Assembly: GCA_900551015.1 (NCBI GenBank)
Contig: URUI01000011.1
Location: 1-37,223, forward strand
Reading direction: 5' to 3'
Source: an uncultured Collinsella sp.
Lineage (GTDB): Bacteria > Actinomycetota > Coriobacteriia > Coriobacteriales > Coriobacteriaceae
Length of the DNA: 37,223 nucleotides
A model generated the notes under the pieces. It did no database searches and was not told the origin of the DNA. It saw only the letters and a program-made list of their open reading frames with translations. Shown one piece after another: positions 7,282 to 15,347 of the stretch. Position numbers and translations under genes: made by a program. The first letter of the stretch is position 1. Every line of letters starts with the position of its first letter.

Positions 7282-8103
7282 GTGTCAGCTGAAAAGACGC
7301 CGTGTATCTCGGCTATCGATACGACGAACTTTGCGCGCCAGATTGTGCTGGACTTTGAGTTTGCGCCGGTGCCAAAGCAGCGTCAGCGCCGTGGACTGTG
7401 CAATGAGATTATCGAGGCCGGCACCGTCAAGCTCGATTACCACGGCAACGTTATGGGCGAGTTCTCGCAGTTTGTACAGACGGAATTTACCGAAGGCGTT
7501 GCGTTCCCCGTTCGCGAGCTCACAGGGATATCGGCCGTGGGCACCGCGATGGCCGATCCGCTCTACATGGTGATCAAAAGGCTCAGCGATTGGATCGGGC
7601 GCTACTCCGCCCAGGTGGTCTGTTGGAGCGGGGCGGATCGTCGACAGCTTTTGATCGAGTGCCAAGCAAAGCACATCGATCTTTCCGCATTTCCTACGGA
7701 CTGGGCCGACCTGCAGGCGTTTTACACCTCGATCATGGACATGAGCAGCCACGGGTGCGTCTCTTTGAGTGACGCAGCGACGTGGTTTGGCATCGAGTTC
7801 GACGAGTCGACGGGTCACGCCCACAGCGCTCTGGCCGATGCGCGCGTGACCGCCAAGCTGCTCAAGCAGATGATGGACGGGGACTACCGCGTGAGCCCGC
7901 GCGCCCAGGAGGTCCGTCAACGGTGGGGGATGGGCGAGCGAGCTCAGACGCGCCTTTCCAGCAAGTGCTCCGAGCTGGGCGACCTGCTGCTAAAGCTGAA
8001 GGCGGAGGGGGTAGGCCTTTTGAGAACGCCATTCGGTTTGGCATGGCGGGGCTGTAAGCGCGAGCCCGCCCTGCTGTTTGAATCGAAGCGTCAACCAGTA
8101 TGA
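7282..8103 (+). CDS. DEDDh-family 3'-5' exonuclease, DnaQ/KapD-like
   Basis: A 273-aa protein of the RNase T/DnaQ fold. The ExoI motif is LDFEFAP...EIIEAGTVKL (D and E bind metal). A middle region has CWSGADRRQLLIE, and the ExoIII motif is HAHSALADARVTAKLL (His five residues before Asp, the DEDDh pattern). After about residue 205 is a C-terminal extension without a domain I recognise. GTG 7282 is chosen over an ATG 156 bases upstream because GGAGAAAGG lies just before it and the added residues have no family similarity. It may act in RNA or DNA end processing. It stands alone between accessory elements, so its partner is unknown. Confidence 0.8.
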   Translation: MSAEKTPCISAIDTTNFARQIVLDFEFAPVPKQRQRRGLCNEIIEAGTVKLDYHGNVMGEFSQFVQTEFTEGVAFPVRELTGISAVGTAMADPLYMVIKRLSDWIGRYSAQVVCWSGADRRQLLIECQAKHIDLSAFPTDWADLQAFYTSIMDMSSHGCVSLSDAATWFGIEFDESTGHAHSALADARVTAKLLKQMMDGDYRVSPRAQEVRQRWGMGERAQTRLSSKCSELGDLLLKLKAEGVGLLRTPFGLAWRGCKREPALLFESKRQPV

Positions 8104-8181
8104 CGAGCTGTCTGGCCTGTCTGCCTACGCCCCCGCAATCCCGCGGGCCGCACTCAACAGCTCATACTCCCTCTGGCTCCA

Positions 8182-8547
8182 CTAGTACAGCTCGGCCGTG
8201 CGTACGGCGTCGCGGCACAGGTCCAGGAATGCCTCGGCTCCCTCGCAGAAGCACTCTCGGGCAAAGGCGCCGGATCCGTCCGCAACGCATATGCCGTCAG
8301 CAAAGAGCTTCCAGCTAGACGGCTCGCGAGAGTCGTCTCCAAGCAGCTTGATCTGCAGCACGTGCGGGCTGCCGGCGGCGCAGAGTTCTTCCTAGAGCAC
8401 CTGCACCGTAAAGCGCATCTGGTGGGAGAGGCTGCTCTTGATCATGGCCGAGGCGTAGCCATTTGGCTTATCCAGAAGATGCATGTGATTCGGTTTGACG
8501 ATCAGGTTGTGGAAGTTACGCTCGCTGCGCACGGAGAAATTGTCCAT
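8182..8547 (-). pseudogene. Small gene of unknown function interrupted by an in-frame amber codon
   Basis: From ATG 8547, with AAGGAG seven bases upstream, 51 codons run to TAG at 8392-8394 and then continue in the same frame for 69 more codons to TAG at 8182-8184. Both parts read as one protein: MDNFSVRSERNFHNLIVKPNHM... then EELCAAGSPHVLQIKLLGDD...CRDAVRTAELY. The stop lies in VLxEEL and would be a single CAG-to-TAG change. I do not recognise the family; the His/Asn-rich start and cysteine-bearing C-terminus (FARECFCEGAEAF) give no function. Most likely a recent nonsense mutation; suppression or sequencing error are alternatives. Confidence 0.6.
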
Positions 8548-8640
8548 ACGGACTCCTTTCATCGATGTTGGCAGGGCCACCGTGCCTCTTGGCCGGTTGG
8601 CGTCGGGATCGTGGAGCCAACTCTCTACCCCGACTCTGGA

Positions 8641-8665
8641 TAAAATGCGCCCGCTCCTTGCGGGC
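8641..8665 (-). terminator. Intrinsic terminator (minus strand), probably of the Pro/Ala-rich membrane protein gene
   Basis: Stem GCCCGC (8649-8654) with GCGGGC (8660-8665), loop of five. Read on the minus strand the stem is followed by GCATTTTA. It is the first terminator downstream of the minus-strand gene at 8913-9899. Confidence 0.45.
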
Positions 8666-8766
8666 AAGAGGAAGTCTATCAACGTGTACGGACAGAAATC
8701 AAGCGCCGCCTGCGAAATGACGCGTGAACGGCGTTGGTTTCCCAAGTGATTATTCGGCTTTCATCC

Positions 8767-8849
8767 GGAAAAGTGTCGAAATCAGCCGTGTAAAAGTACG
8801 GAAAAGTGTCGAAATAGGCACCTTAAAACTTCGGAAAAGTGTAGCTGGA
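8767..8849 (+). repeat. Three direct repeats with a 33-bp period
   Basis: GGAAAAGTGT(C/A)G recurs at 8767, 8800 and 8833, exactly 33 bp apart. The first two copies share GGAAAAGTGTCGAAAT. The stretch between the amber-interrupted gene and the next minus-strand gene (8548-8912) otherwise holds only a hairpin. Confidence 0.8.
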
Positions 8850-8912
8850 TGACAAAACAGCACTTAGAAGCCGGTGCTGGATGCGGGATCCTGCGGCCGC
8901 CTTCAGCTCTCG

Positions 8913-9899
8913 CTACTCATCGTCTCCGTCGTTGGGGTCGCCCTTGAGGGTGTTGATGTCCAGGTACTCGTCATCGTTCTCTTTTTGCTGGGTCTCCGAC
9001 TCCGCTTGGGTGGGGCCGGAGAACAGCCGGAATCCCTCAAACGCAATGACACCGAGCAGGGCAATGACAATGGCGATAAAGGCAACCTTGACTGCCTGCG
9101 GAAATTCCGAAAAACGCAGCGCCTTTTCCTCGGCGTAATAATCGGCGAAGCGCTCTTCGCCCGTGCTTTTGGTATACGCCGGTGCGGACGCGGCCTCCGG
9201 GTCATATTCCGGTGCAGGCGTGGCGGCGTACGGATCGTTGAGATAATCGCTCGATGTGGTGCCATAATCCTCGGTCTCGATGCGACCGGCGTCAGCATAG
9301 CCATCGGAATAATCGGAATATGCCGCACCGCCCTCATAGCCCGCGGCGCTCGTGTTGGCGGCAAAAAGCGGATTAACTGGAACGTCGAGCGCCGGCATGC
9401 CGGTAGAGGTCTCATCCAGATCGGCTGCAGCCCAGGAATCGTAGGCAACCTGATGGGCAACGGGCTCATCGAGCCTTGTGACCGGAGGCTTGCGTGCCGC
9501 AGGAACAGGCAACTGCCGGGCGCTGTACATAACGGTGCTGTCGGCCGATTTGCCCTGCGTCGCTGCAGCGAGAAACGCCGCCGTCTCGGACGGGTCGCTT
9601 GCGGGGCGGGGAGTGGGCGTGGGCGCCGAAGTGGGTGTGGGCGCAGACGCGGGCGTCGAAACAGGCGACTGCGCAGGAGCCGGCGCAGATGCGGGCTTAG
9701 GCGCAAGTGCGGGATTGGGGCTTGACGGGCGAGCCCCGCCGCCCATGAGTTCGTCGGCGGTCCACGGGCGATCATCCATCACGTCGTCAAGGCTCAGCGA
9801 AAACAGGTCGTCTTCACCCTCATCGAACATGCGGTGCACATGTCCACCAATTGCCGGAATCAATCCGCGACCGGTGCATGATGCCTTGCTCAACGCCAT
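8913..9899 (-). CDS. Pro/Ala-rich protein with a C-terminal membrane segment, unknown function
   Basis: A 328-aa protein. Residues 1-50 are an ordered N-terminus (MALSKASCTGRGLIPAIGGHV... DDLFSLSLDDVMDD). Next comes a long disordered Pro/Ala/Thr region with PAPAQSPVSTPAS-type repeats, then an acidic Tyr/Ser-rich stretch. One membrane helix follows near the C-terminus (AVKVAFIAIVIALLGVIAF), with a short acidic tail. No signal peptide, so the bulk is predicted cytoplasmic. ATG 9899 was chosen because AAAGGGTGG precedes it; an upstream ATG adds residues without support. I do not recognise the family. Tail-anchored Pro-rich actinobacterial proteins of this type often go unannotated. Confidence 0.65.
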   Translation of the reverse strand: MALSKASCTGRGLIPAIGGHVHRMFDEGEDDLFSLSLDDVMDDRPWTADELMGGGARPSSPNPALAPKPASAPAPAQSPVSTPASAPTPTSAPTPTPRPASDPSETAAFLAAATQGKSADSTVMYSARQLPVPAARKPPVTRLDEPVAHQVAYDSWAAADLDETSTGMPALDVPVNPLFAANTSAAGYEGGAAYSDYSDGYADAGRIETEDYGTTSSDYLNDPYAATPAPEYDPEAASAPAYTKSTGEERFADYYAEEKALRFSEFPQAVKVAFIAIVIALLGVIAFEGFRLFSGPTQAESETQQKENDDEYLDINTLKGDPNDGDDE

Positions 9900-9933
9900 T
9901 CTGTTCCACCCTTTCGAAATACTAATGACATCG

Positions 9934-9939
9934 ATTATA
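9934..9939 (-). promoter_or_regulatory. Candidate -10 box upstream of the Pro/Ala-rich protein gene
   Basis: A perfect TATAAT on the minus strand, about 35 bases before ATG 9899. No convincing -35 is seen at 17 bp. Confidence 0.35.
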
Positions 9940-10022
9940 TGGAACTTCCCAAGCGGCTCGGTCTTGGATTCGAGCTTTCCAGAACTCGCGCCCAAAAGGG
10001 GAGGGGCAATCTAGGCGAGTGC

Positions 10023-10676
10023 CTACTTGCCGTCGGCCGCCGCCTTGGCCTCATTGAGGTAGCTATAGAAGCTGTACTTGGAGATGCCAAAGAACTCGCA
10101 GGCGCGTTCGCTCGACTTGGAAATGAGGAAGGCGCCGCGACGGTCGAGGTAGCCAATGGCACGAATGCGCTCGTCTTTGGTCATGAGTGCCGCGGGCTTG
10201 CCCACAAACTGTTCGCACTCGTGCAGCAGGTCCTCGAGCAGGTCGCCGATGTTCTTGGTAATGGGCTCGGGCTCGGTGTAGCCCGTGCCGCCGGTGCCGG
10301 TAAAGGCGTCGAGCGAACGCTCAAAAGCCTTCATAAGCGTAATGTCAAAGTTGATGCCCAAAATGCCGACGGGCTTGCCCTCATCGTTGCGGATAAAGAT
10401 GGTCGAGGACTTGAGCAGCTTGCCATCGGCGGTTTTGGTGAGGTACGGCTCGCGGTCGTGCACGTCGGCGGTGCCCTCGTGCATGGATTCAAGCACAATA
10501 TGGCTGGGGCCGTCACCCAGTTTGCGCCCGCTGACGTGGCCGTTTTCGATCACTACGATGGAGCGGTCCACGTCCTCGGTCTCCAGGTCGTGGACGACGA
10601 CTTCGCAGTTGGGGCCAAATTGGAGCGCCAGGCCGTGTGCAAGGCGCTTGTAGAACTCAATCTGTGCGGGGGTCAT
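10023..10676 (-). CDS. YheO-like PAS/HTH transcriptional regulator
   Basis: A 217-aa protein with two parts. Residues 1-120 match the YheO-like PAS domain (FGPNCEVVVHDL..., SIVVIENGHVSGRKLGDG, SSTIFIRNDEGKPVGILGINFDIT). The C-terminal 60 residues match the family's helix-turn-helix (RIRAIGYLDRRGAFLISKSSERACEFFGISKYSFYSYL). The PAS domain in relatives such as DauR senses a small ligand. It is divergent from the diaminopropionate ammonia-lyase gene, which makes it the likely local regulator of purine or diaminopropionate catabolism. Two identical dyads lie between the genes. ATG 10676 follows AGGAAGG. Confidence 0.88.
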   Translation of the reverse strand: MTPAQIEFYKRLAHGLALQFGPNCEVVVHDLETEDVDRSIVVIENGHVSGRKLGDGPSHIVLESMHEGTADVHDREPYLTKTADGKLLKSSTIFIRNDEGKPVGILGINFDITLMKAFERSLDAFTGTGGTGYTEPEPITKNIGDLLEDLLHECEQFVGKPAALMTKDERIRAIGYLDRRGAFLISKSSERACEFFGISKYSFYSYLNEAKAAADGK

Positions 10677-10795
10677 GGGTGCCTTCCTAAAAATTAGTTT
10701 GGGCTCACTGTGCCATAAACCCCACTTGTTCGCAAATAACGAAAGCGTCGCTGCGTTATGTGACCGTTCGGCGGCGAAAAGGTACCGATTACGGC

Positions 10796-10810
10796 AACAA
10801 ACAATTTGTT
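10796..10810. promoter_or_regulatory. Operator-like dyad 1 (AACAAA-N3-TTTGTT)
   Basis: A 6-bp perfect inverted repeat with a 3-bp centre, in the gap between the YheO-like regulator and dpaL. It has the same arms and spacing as dyad 2; centres are 51 bp apart, close to five helical turns. It is a candidate binding site for the divergent regulator. Confidence 0.5.
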
Positions 10811-10846
10811 AGGTTTGCCAATCAAAAAGTGTGATAGAACAGTACT

Positions 10847-10861
10847 AACAAACTTTTTGTT
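10847..10861. promoter_or_regulatory. Operator-like dyad 2 (AACAAA-N3-TTTGTT)
   Basis: Second copy of the same dyad, with centre CTT instead of CAA. It lies about 90 bp before the dpaL start codon. A dimeric repressor or activator bound at both sites would sit on the same DNA face and could loop. Confidence 0.5.
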
Positions 10862-10953
10862 TGGCATCCACATAAAAGTTTAGCCGCATGAATGGGAATG
10901 GGCTGAAACGCGTATGCGGGGGCCGGCAAGAGAGGACTTAAGGAGTTCACCGT

Positions 10954-12168
10954 ATGGCCGATAAGATCCAGTGGGCGGGCAACACGATGCCCAAGAGCGA
11001 TGATAAGCACTTGGGAATCATGAGCCTCGACCACGTGAAGAAGGCCCGCGCCTTCCACCAGTCGTTCCCTCAATATACCGTCACTCCGCTTGCCCGCCTG
11101 GACGGTCAGGCTGCACGCCTGGGCCTGTCCAACCTGTGCGTTAAGGACGAGAGCTACCGCTTTGGCCTCAACGCCTTTAAGGTCCTGGGCGGATCGTTTG
11201 CCATGGCCAACTACATTGCCGACGAGACCGGCAAGGACGTTGCCGACTGCACCTTCGATTACCTGACCTCCGATCAGCTGGCCAAGGACTTTGGCCAGGC
11301 CACCTTCTTTACCGCCACCGACGGCAACCATGGCCGCGGCGTGGCATGGGCTGCCAACAAGCTGGGCCAGAAGGCCGTCGTGCACATGCCCAAGGGTTCC
11401 ACCAAGCCCCGCTTCGATAACATCGCCGCCGAGGGCGCCACGGTGACCATCGAAGAGGTCAACTACGACGAGTGCGTGCGCATGGCCGCCGCCGAGGCCG
11501 ATGCCTGCGAGCGCGGCGTCATCGTTCAGGACACCGCCTGGGAGGGCTACGAGAAGATCCCGTCCTGGATCATGGAGGGCTACGGCACCATGGCTTCCGA
11601 GGCTGCCGAGCAGCTGCGCGAGATGGCCATCAACCGCCCGACGCACGTGTTTGTCCAGGCTGGCGTGGGTTCGCTCGCCGGCGCCGTAGTGGGCTACTTC
11701 ACCAACCTGTATCCCGATAACCCGCCCACCTTCGTCGTGGTCGAGTGCGCGCCTGCCGCCTGCCTGTACAAGGGCGCTGCCGCCGGCGACGGCGACCCGC
11801 GTATCGTGGACGGTGACATGCCCTCCATCATGGCCGGCCTGTGCTGCGGCGAGCCCAACATTCTGGGCTGGGATATCCTGCGCAACCACACCACCGCCTT
11901 CGTGTCCTGCCCCGACTGGGTCACCGCTCGCGGCATGCGCACCCTGGGCGCTCCCGAGAAGGGCGACCCGCGCGTCATCTCCGGCGAGTCCGGCGCCGTG
12001 ACCACCGGCCTGGTCGAGACTCTCATGCTCGATCCCGAGTACGCCGAGCTCAAGGAGCTCATCGGCCTGGACAAGACGAGCTCCGTGCTCTGCTTCTCCA
12101 CGGAAGGTGACACGGACCCGGATCAGTACCGTCGCATCGTCTGGGAGGGCGAGTACCCCACTTGCTAG
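10954..12168 (+). CDS. dpaL: Diaminopropionate ammonia-lyase
   Basis: A 404-aa PLP enzyme of fold type II, also called YgeX. It converts 2,3-diaminopropionate to pyruvate and two ammonia (EC 4.3.1.15). The PLP lysine is K76 in YRFGLNAFKVLGG, and TDGNHGRGVAWAA (from about residue 122) is the family's phosphate/substrate loop. VQAGVGSLAGAV is the glycine-rich PLP-phosphate site. Length matches E. coli YgeX (398 aa). AAGGAG precedes ATG 10954. In this cluster the substrate would be the last product of purine-ring breakdown, so this step returns carbon to central metabolism. Control by the divergent YheO-like regulator is likely. Confidence 0.95.
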   Translation: MADKIQWAGNTMPKSDDKHLGIMSLDHVKKARAFHQSFPQYTVTPLARLDGQAARLGLSNLCVKDESYRFGLNAFKVLGGSFAMANYIADETGKDVADCTFDYLTSDQLAKDFGQATFFTATDGNHGRGVAWAANKLGQKAVVHMPKGSTKPRFDNIAAEGATVTIEEVNYDECVRMAAAEADACERGVIVQDTAWEGYEKIPSWIMEGYGTMASEAAEQLREMAINRPTHVFVQAGVGSLAGAVVGYFTNLYPDNPPTFVVVECAPAACLYKGAAAGDGDPRIVDGDMPSIMAGLCCGEPNILGWDILRNHTTAFVSCPDWVTARGMRTLGAPEKGDPRVISGESGAVTTGLVETLMLDPEYAELKELIGLDKTSSVLCFSTEGDTDPDQYRRIVWEGEYPTC

Positions 12169-12183
12169 CAGACTGACCTGTCC

Positions 12184-12303
12184 GGGTGGCGGAGCATATG
12201 TTTACTCCGCTGCTCGAACAGTCCTGCGCAAGACGGAAAGCACATTAAGTGCTTTCCTTTGCGTGCGGAACTCGCGACGGAGCAAACATATGCTCCGCCA
12301 CCC
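12184..12303. repeat. 120-bp near-palindrome (ERIC/MITE-like) between dpaL and ygeY
   Basis: The outer 20 bp at each end (12184-12203 and 12284-12303) are perfect inverted repeats. A nested hairpin, GGAAAGCAC (12235-12243) with GTGCTTTCC (12249-12257), sits at the centre, and the intervening arms pair imperfectly (CTCCG..., GCGCAA/TTGCGT). The whole could fold into one long stem. It has no reading frame and no target-site duplication I can see. It probably ends or processes the dpaL transcript, or is a small non-autonomous mobile element. Confidence 0.8.
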
Positions 12304-12407
12304 TACGTTTACTTGCTTGCCGGGTGCTCGACCTCACGCTGCTTGGCACAAGTGATCTATCTGAGATATCTACCTGTAGGTAAACCCTTGTAGAAAGGTT
12401 GACTGTT

Positions 12408-13793
12408 ATGACTAAAGAACTCGATTTTGATGCCATTAAGGCTGCGGCTGAGTCTCATCGTGCTGATATGACGCGTTTTCTTCGCGCAATGATTAGCCAC
12501 CCCTCTGAGTCCTGCGAGGAGGGCGAGGTTGTCGCTTGCATCAAGGCCGAGATGGAGAGCCTTGGCTATGACGAGGTCAAGGTCGACGGCCTGGGCAACG
12601 TTATGGGCTTTATGGGCGAGGGCGACAAGATCATCGCCATCGACTCCCACATCGACACCGTCGGTATCGGCAACATCGAGAACTGGGACGCCGATCCCTA
12701 CGAGGGCTACGAGACCGACGAGATCATCTACGGCCGCGGCGGCTCCGACCAGGAGGGTGGCATGGCTTCTGCTACCTACGCTGCCAAGATGATGAAGGAC
12801 ATGGGCCTCATCCCCGAGGGCTACAAGATCATGGTCGTCGGCACCGTCCAGGAAGAGGACTGCGACGGCATGTGCTGGCAGTACATCTACAACAAGGACG
12901 GCATTAAGCCCGAGTTCGTCATTTCCACCGAGCCCACCGACGGCGGCATCTATCGTGGTCACCGCGGCCGCATGGAGATCCGCGTCGACGTTCACGGCAC
13001 CTCCTGCCACGGCTCCGCTCCCGACCGCGGCGACAACGCCATCTACAAGATGGCCGACATCATCGCCGACGTCCGCGCCCTCAACAACAACGGCTGCGAC
13101 GAGTCGACCGACATCAAGGGCCTCGTCAAGATGCTCGACCCCAAGTACAACCCCGAGCACTTTGAGGACGCCCGCTTCCTGGGCCGCGGCACCTGCACCG
13201 TCAGCCAGATCTTCTACACCAGCCCCAGCCGCTGCGCTGTCGCTGACTCCTGCGCCATCTCCATCGACCGTCGCATGACCGCCGGCGAGACCTGGGAGTC
13301 CTGCCTGGACGAGATCCGCAACCTGCCGGCCGCCAAGAAGTACGGCGACGACGTGAAGGTCTCCATGTACATGTACGACCGTCCGTCCTGGACCGGCGAG
13401 GTCTACGAGACCGAGGCTTACTTCCCCACGTGGATCAACAAGGAGACCGCTCCGCACGTCAAGGCCCTCGTCGACGCCCACAAGGCCATGTTCGGTGACG
13501 AGCGCATCGGCTGCGAGCCCAGCATGGACAAGCGCACCGGTCGTCCGCTGTGCGACAAGTGGACCTTCTCCACGAACTGCGTTTCCATCCAGGGCCGCTA
13601 TGGCATCCCCTGCGTTGGCTTTGGCCCGGGTGCCGAGTCTCAGGCTCACGCTCCCAACGAGGTCACCTACAAGGACGACCTGGTCACCGCTGCCGCCATG
13701 TATGTGGCTGCCCTGAACCTCTACGATCCGAGCCAGGCCGATGGCGACGCCACCGTGTTCCGCGCCGGTCTGACCAACAACAAGATCGACTAG
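12408..13793 (+). CDS. ygeY: YgeY-type M20 family metallohydrolase (selenium-metabolism-linked)
   Basis: A 461-aa M20-family amidohydrolase. Metal-site motifs are visible: IAIDSHIDTVG (His and Asp), YGRGGSDQEGGMAS, VQEEDCDGM (catalytic/metal Glu pair) and ISTEPTD. The dimerisation domain starts at RGRMEIRVDVHGTSCHGSAPDRGDNAIY. It matches the YgeY family, which travels with ygeX and ygeW. The reaction is likely hydrolysis of an amide or ureido bond in a purine breakdown intermediate; the exact substrate is not established by sequence. ATG 12408 is preferred to a TTG nine bases upstream because GAAAGG is then well spaced. It follows the 120-bp palindrome and probably has its own promoter. Confidence 0.92.
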   Translation: MTKELDFDAIKAAAESHRADMTRFLRAMISHPSESCEEGEVVACIKAEMESLGYDEVKVDGLGNVMGFMGEGDKIIAIDSHIDTVGIGNIENWDADPYEGYETDEIIYGRGGSDQEGGMASATYAAKMMKDMGLIPEGYKIMVVGTVQEEDCDGMCWQYIYNKDGIKPEFVISTEPTDGGIYRGHRGRMEIRVDVHGTSCHGSAPDRGDNAIYKMADIIADVRALNNNGCDESTDIKGLVKMLDPKYNPEHFEDARFLGRGTCTVSQIFYTSPSRCAVADSCAISIDRRMTAGETWESCLDEIRNLPAAKKYGDDVKVSMYMYDRPSWTGEVYETEAYFPTWINKETAPHVKALVDAHKAMFGDERIGCEPSMDKRTGRPLCDKWTFSTNCVSIQGRYGIPCVGFGPGAESQAHAPNEVTYKDDLVTAAAMYVAALNLYDPSQADGDATVFRAGLTNNKID

Positions 13794-13815
13794 TCCCATT
13801 CCTTGATCTTGTTGA

Positions 13816-13840
13816 GCCGGGGGCCGCTCGTGTCCCCGGC
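13816..13840 (+). terminator. GC hairpin after ygeY (weak terminator-like)
   Basis: GCCGGGG (13816-13822) pairs with CCCCGGC (13834-13840). There is no T-tract, so it may only attenuate or protect the mRNA end. The gap to ygeW is 201 bases and holds no gene. Confidence 0.35.
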
Positions 13841-13994
13841 ACCCCCTGTTGACTTGGGGCCCGCGGTCGTTATCTCCCATGCTTCCTCAACGGTAGCGGG
13901 TCCTCGTCATAGCGCTCTGCATGTTCTAGCCACACGCGCATGCCGGAGCACATCTACTCATTGCGATCGTTTCATCTTTGGAAAGGATATTTAC

Positions 13995-15197
13995 ATGGAC
14001 GCTAAGTTTACCGAGCTCGTCGAGCAGCTGAACGGCCTCGATTTTAAGGGTATGTACGGCAGCGACTTCCTGCACACCTGGGATAAGACCACCGATGAGC
14101 TCAAGGCTCTCTACATCGTTGCCGACGCCCTGCGCGAGCTGCGTGAGAACAACGTTTCGTCCAAGATCTTCGACTCGGGTCTGGCCGTCTCTCTGTTCCG
14201 CGACAACTCCACCCGTACGCGCTTCTCCTTCTCTAAGGCCGCCAACCTGCTCGGCCTTGAGCTGCAGGACCTGGACGAGAAGAAGTCCCAGATCGCTCAC
14301 GGCGAGACCGTCCGCGAGACCGCTACCATGATCTCCTTCATGGCCGACGTCATCGGCATCCGCGACGACATGTACATCGGCAAGGGCGACGCCTACATGG
14401 CCGAGGTCTCCGAGTCTGTCCAGCAGGCCTACGAGGACGGCGTTCTGGATCACCGTCCCACGCTTATCTCCCTGCAGTCCGACTCCGATCACCCCACGCA
14501 GTCCTCTGCCGACATGCTCTACCTCATCAACGAGTTTGGCGGTCTTGAGAACCTCAAGGGCAAGAAGGTTGCCGTTACCTGGGCCTATTCACCCTCTTAC
14601 GGCAAGCCGCTGTCCTGCCCGCAGTCGCTGATCAGCCTGCTGCCCCGTTTTGGCATGGACGTCACCCTGGCCCACCCCGAGGGCTACGACCTCATGCCCG
14701 AGGTCGTCGAGCGCGCCAAGGGCTATGCCGCCGAGTCCGGCACCACCTTTAAGCAGGTCAACACCATGGCCGAGGCCTTCGAGGGCGCCGACATCGTGAT
14801 CCCCAAGAGCTGGGCTCCGTTTGCCGCCATGGAGAAGCGTACCAACCTGTACGCCGAGGGCGACGACGCCGGCATCGCAGCGCTCGAGAAGGAGCTGCTC
14901 GCTCAGAACGCCACCCATCAGGACTGGTGCTCCACGACCGAGCTCATGGAGAAGACCGCCAACGGCCAGGACACCATCTTTATGCACCCGCTGCCCGCCG
15001 ATATCTCCGGTGTCTCCTGCGAGCACGGCGAGGTCAACGCCGACGTCTTTGACATGCACCGCGTGGGCATGTACAAGGAGGCCAGCTACAAGCCGTACGC
15101 CATCGCAGCCATGATGTTCCTGCAGAAGGTTGCCGATCCCGCCGCTACCCTCAAGGCCCTCGACGAGCGCAACACCGCCCGTTGGTTCCAGGCCTAA
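13995..15197 (+). CDS. ygeW: YgeW-type carbamoyltransferase
   Basis: A 400-aa aspartate/ornithine-transcarbamoylase-family enzyme. The carbamoyl-phosphate loop is FRDNSTRTRFSF, the second signature is SDHPTQSSADMLYL, and the C-terminal loop is MHPLPADI. Length agrees with YgeW (about 396 aa) and exceeds that of ordinary ornithine carbamoyltransferases (about 330). YgeW genes sit next to ygeX and ygeY in many anaerobes, where removal of carbamoyl groups from ureido intermediates has been proposed; this could generate carbamoyl phosphate and so ATP. ATG 13995 was chosen: GGAAAGGA lies just before it, whereas the upstream ATG at 13803 adds a non-homologous tail. Confidence 0.93.
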   Translation: MDAKFTELVEQLNGLDFKGMYGSDFLHTWDKTTDELKALYIVADALRELRENNVSSKIFDSGLAVSLFRDNSTRTRFSFSKAANLLGLELQDLDEKKSQIAHGETVRETATMISFMADVIGIRDDMYIGKGDAYMAEVSESVQQAYEDGVLDHRPTLISLQSDSDHPTQSSADMLYLINEFGGLENLKGKKVAVTWAYSPSYGKPLSCPQSLISLLPRFGMDVTLAHPEGYDLMPEVVERAKGYAAESGTTFKQVNTMAEAFEGADIVIPKSWAPFAAMEKRTNLYAEGDDAGIAALEKELLAQNATHQDWCSTTELMEKTANGQDTIFMHPLPADISGVSCEHGEVNADVFDMHRVGMYKEASYKPYAIAAMMFLQKVADPAATLKALDERNTARWFQA

Positions 15198-15230
15198 AGC
15201 TGGGCTGAGGTAAGCCATGTAAAGGGGGCG

Positions 15231-15259
15231 CTCTGCCAACCGGCGGGGTGCCCCTTTTT
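15231..15259 (+). terminator. Intrinsic terminator after ygeW
   Basis: AAGGGGGC pairs with GCCCCTTTTT around an 8-10-base loop; a run of five T follows at 15255-15259. Confidence 0.75.
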
Positions 15260-15347
15260 GCATCGTGGGCGTGCGGGATAAGCGCTTTCGATGTAGATGC
15301 CCCGCGACGCGAGTTATGGGTACGATGGTTTCAGGGGAGGTATCGCC

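Noticed and set aside
8392..8394. The in-frame stop as selenocysteine or pyrrolysine
   Set aside because: Selenocysteine uses TGA, not TAG. Pyrrolysine machinery cannot be assumed in this organism, and the surrounding VLxEEL favours a mutated Gln.
8182..8547. IS200-type transposase remnant, suggested by its HMH motif and broken frame
   Set aside because: The rest of the sequence lacks the Y1 transposase core, and both halves are in one frame, so it is better described as an unknown gene with a nonsense codon.
13803..13994. N-terminal extension of YgeW from ATG 13803
   Set aside because: The region codes for low-quality peptide, and MDAKFTELVEQL at 13995 with GGAAAGGA matches the family start.
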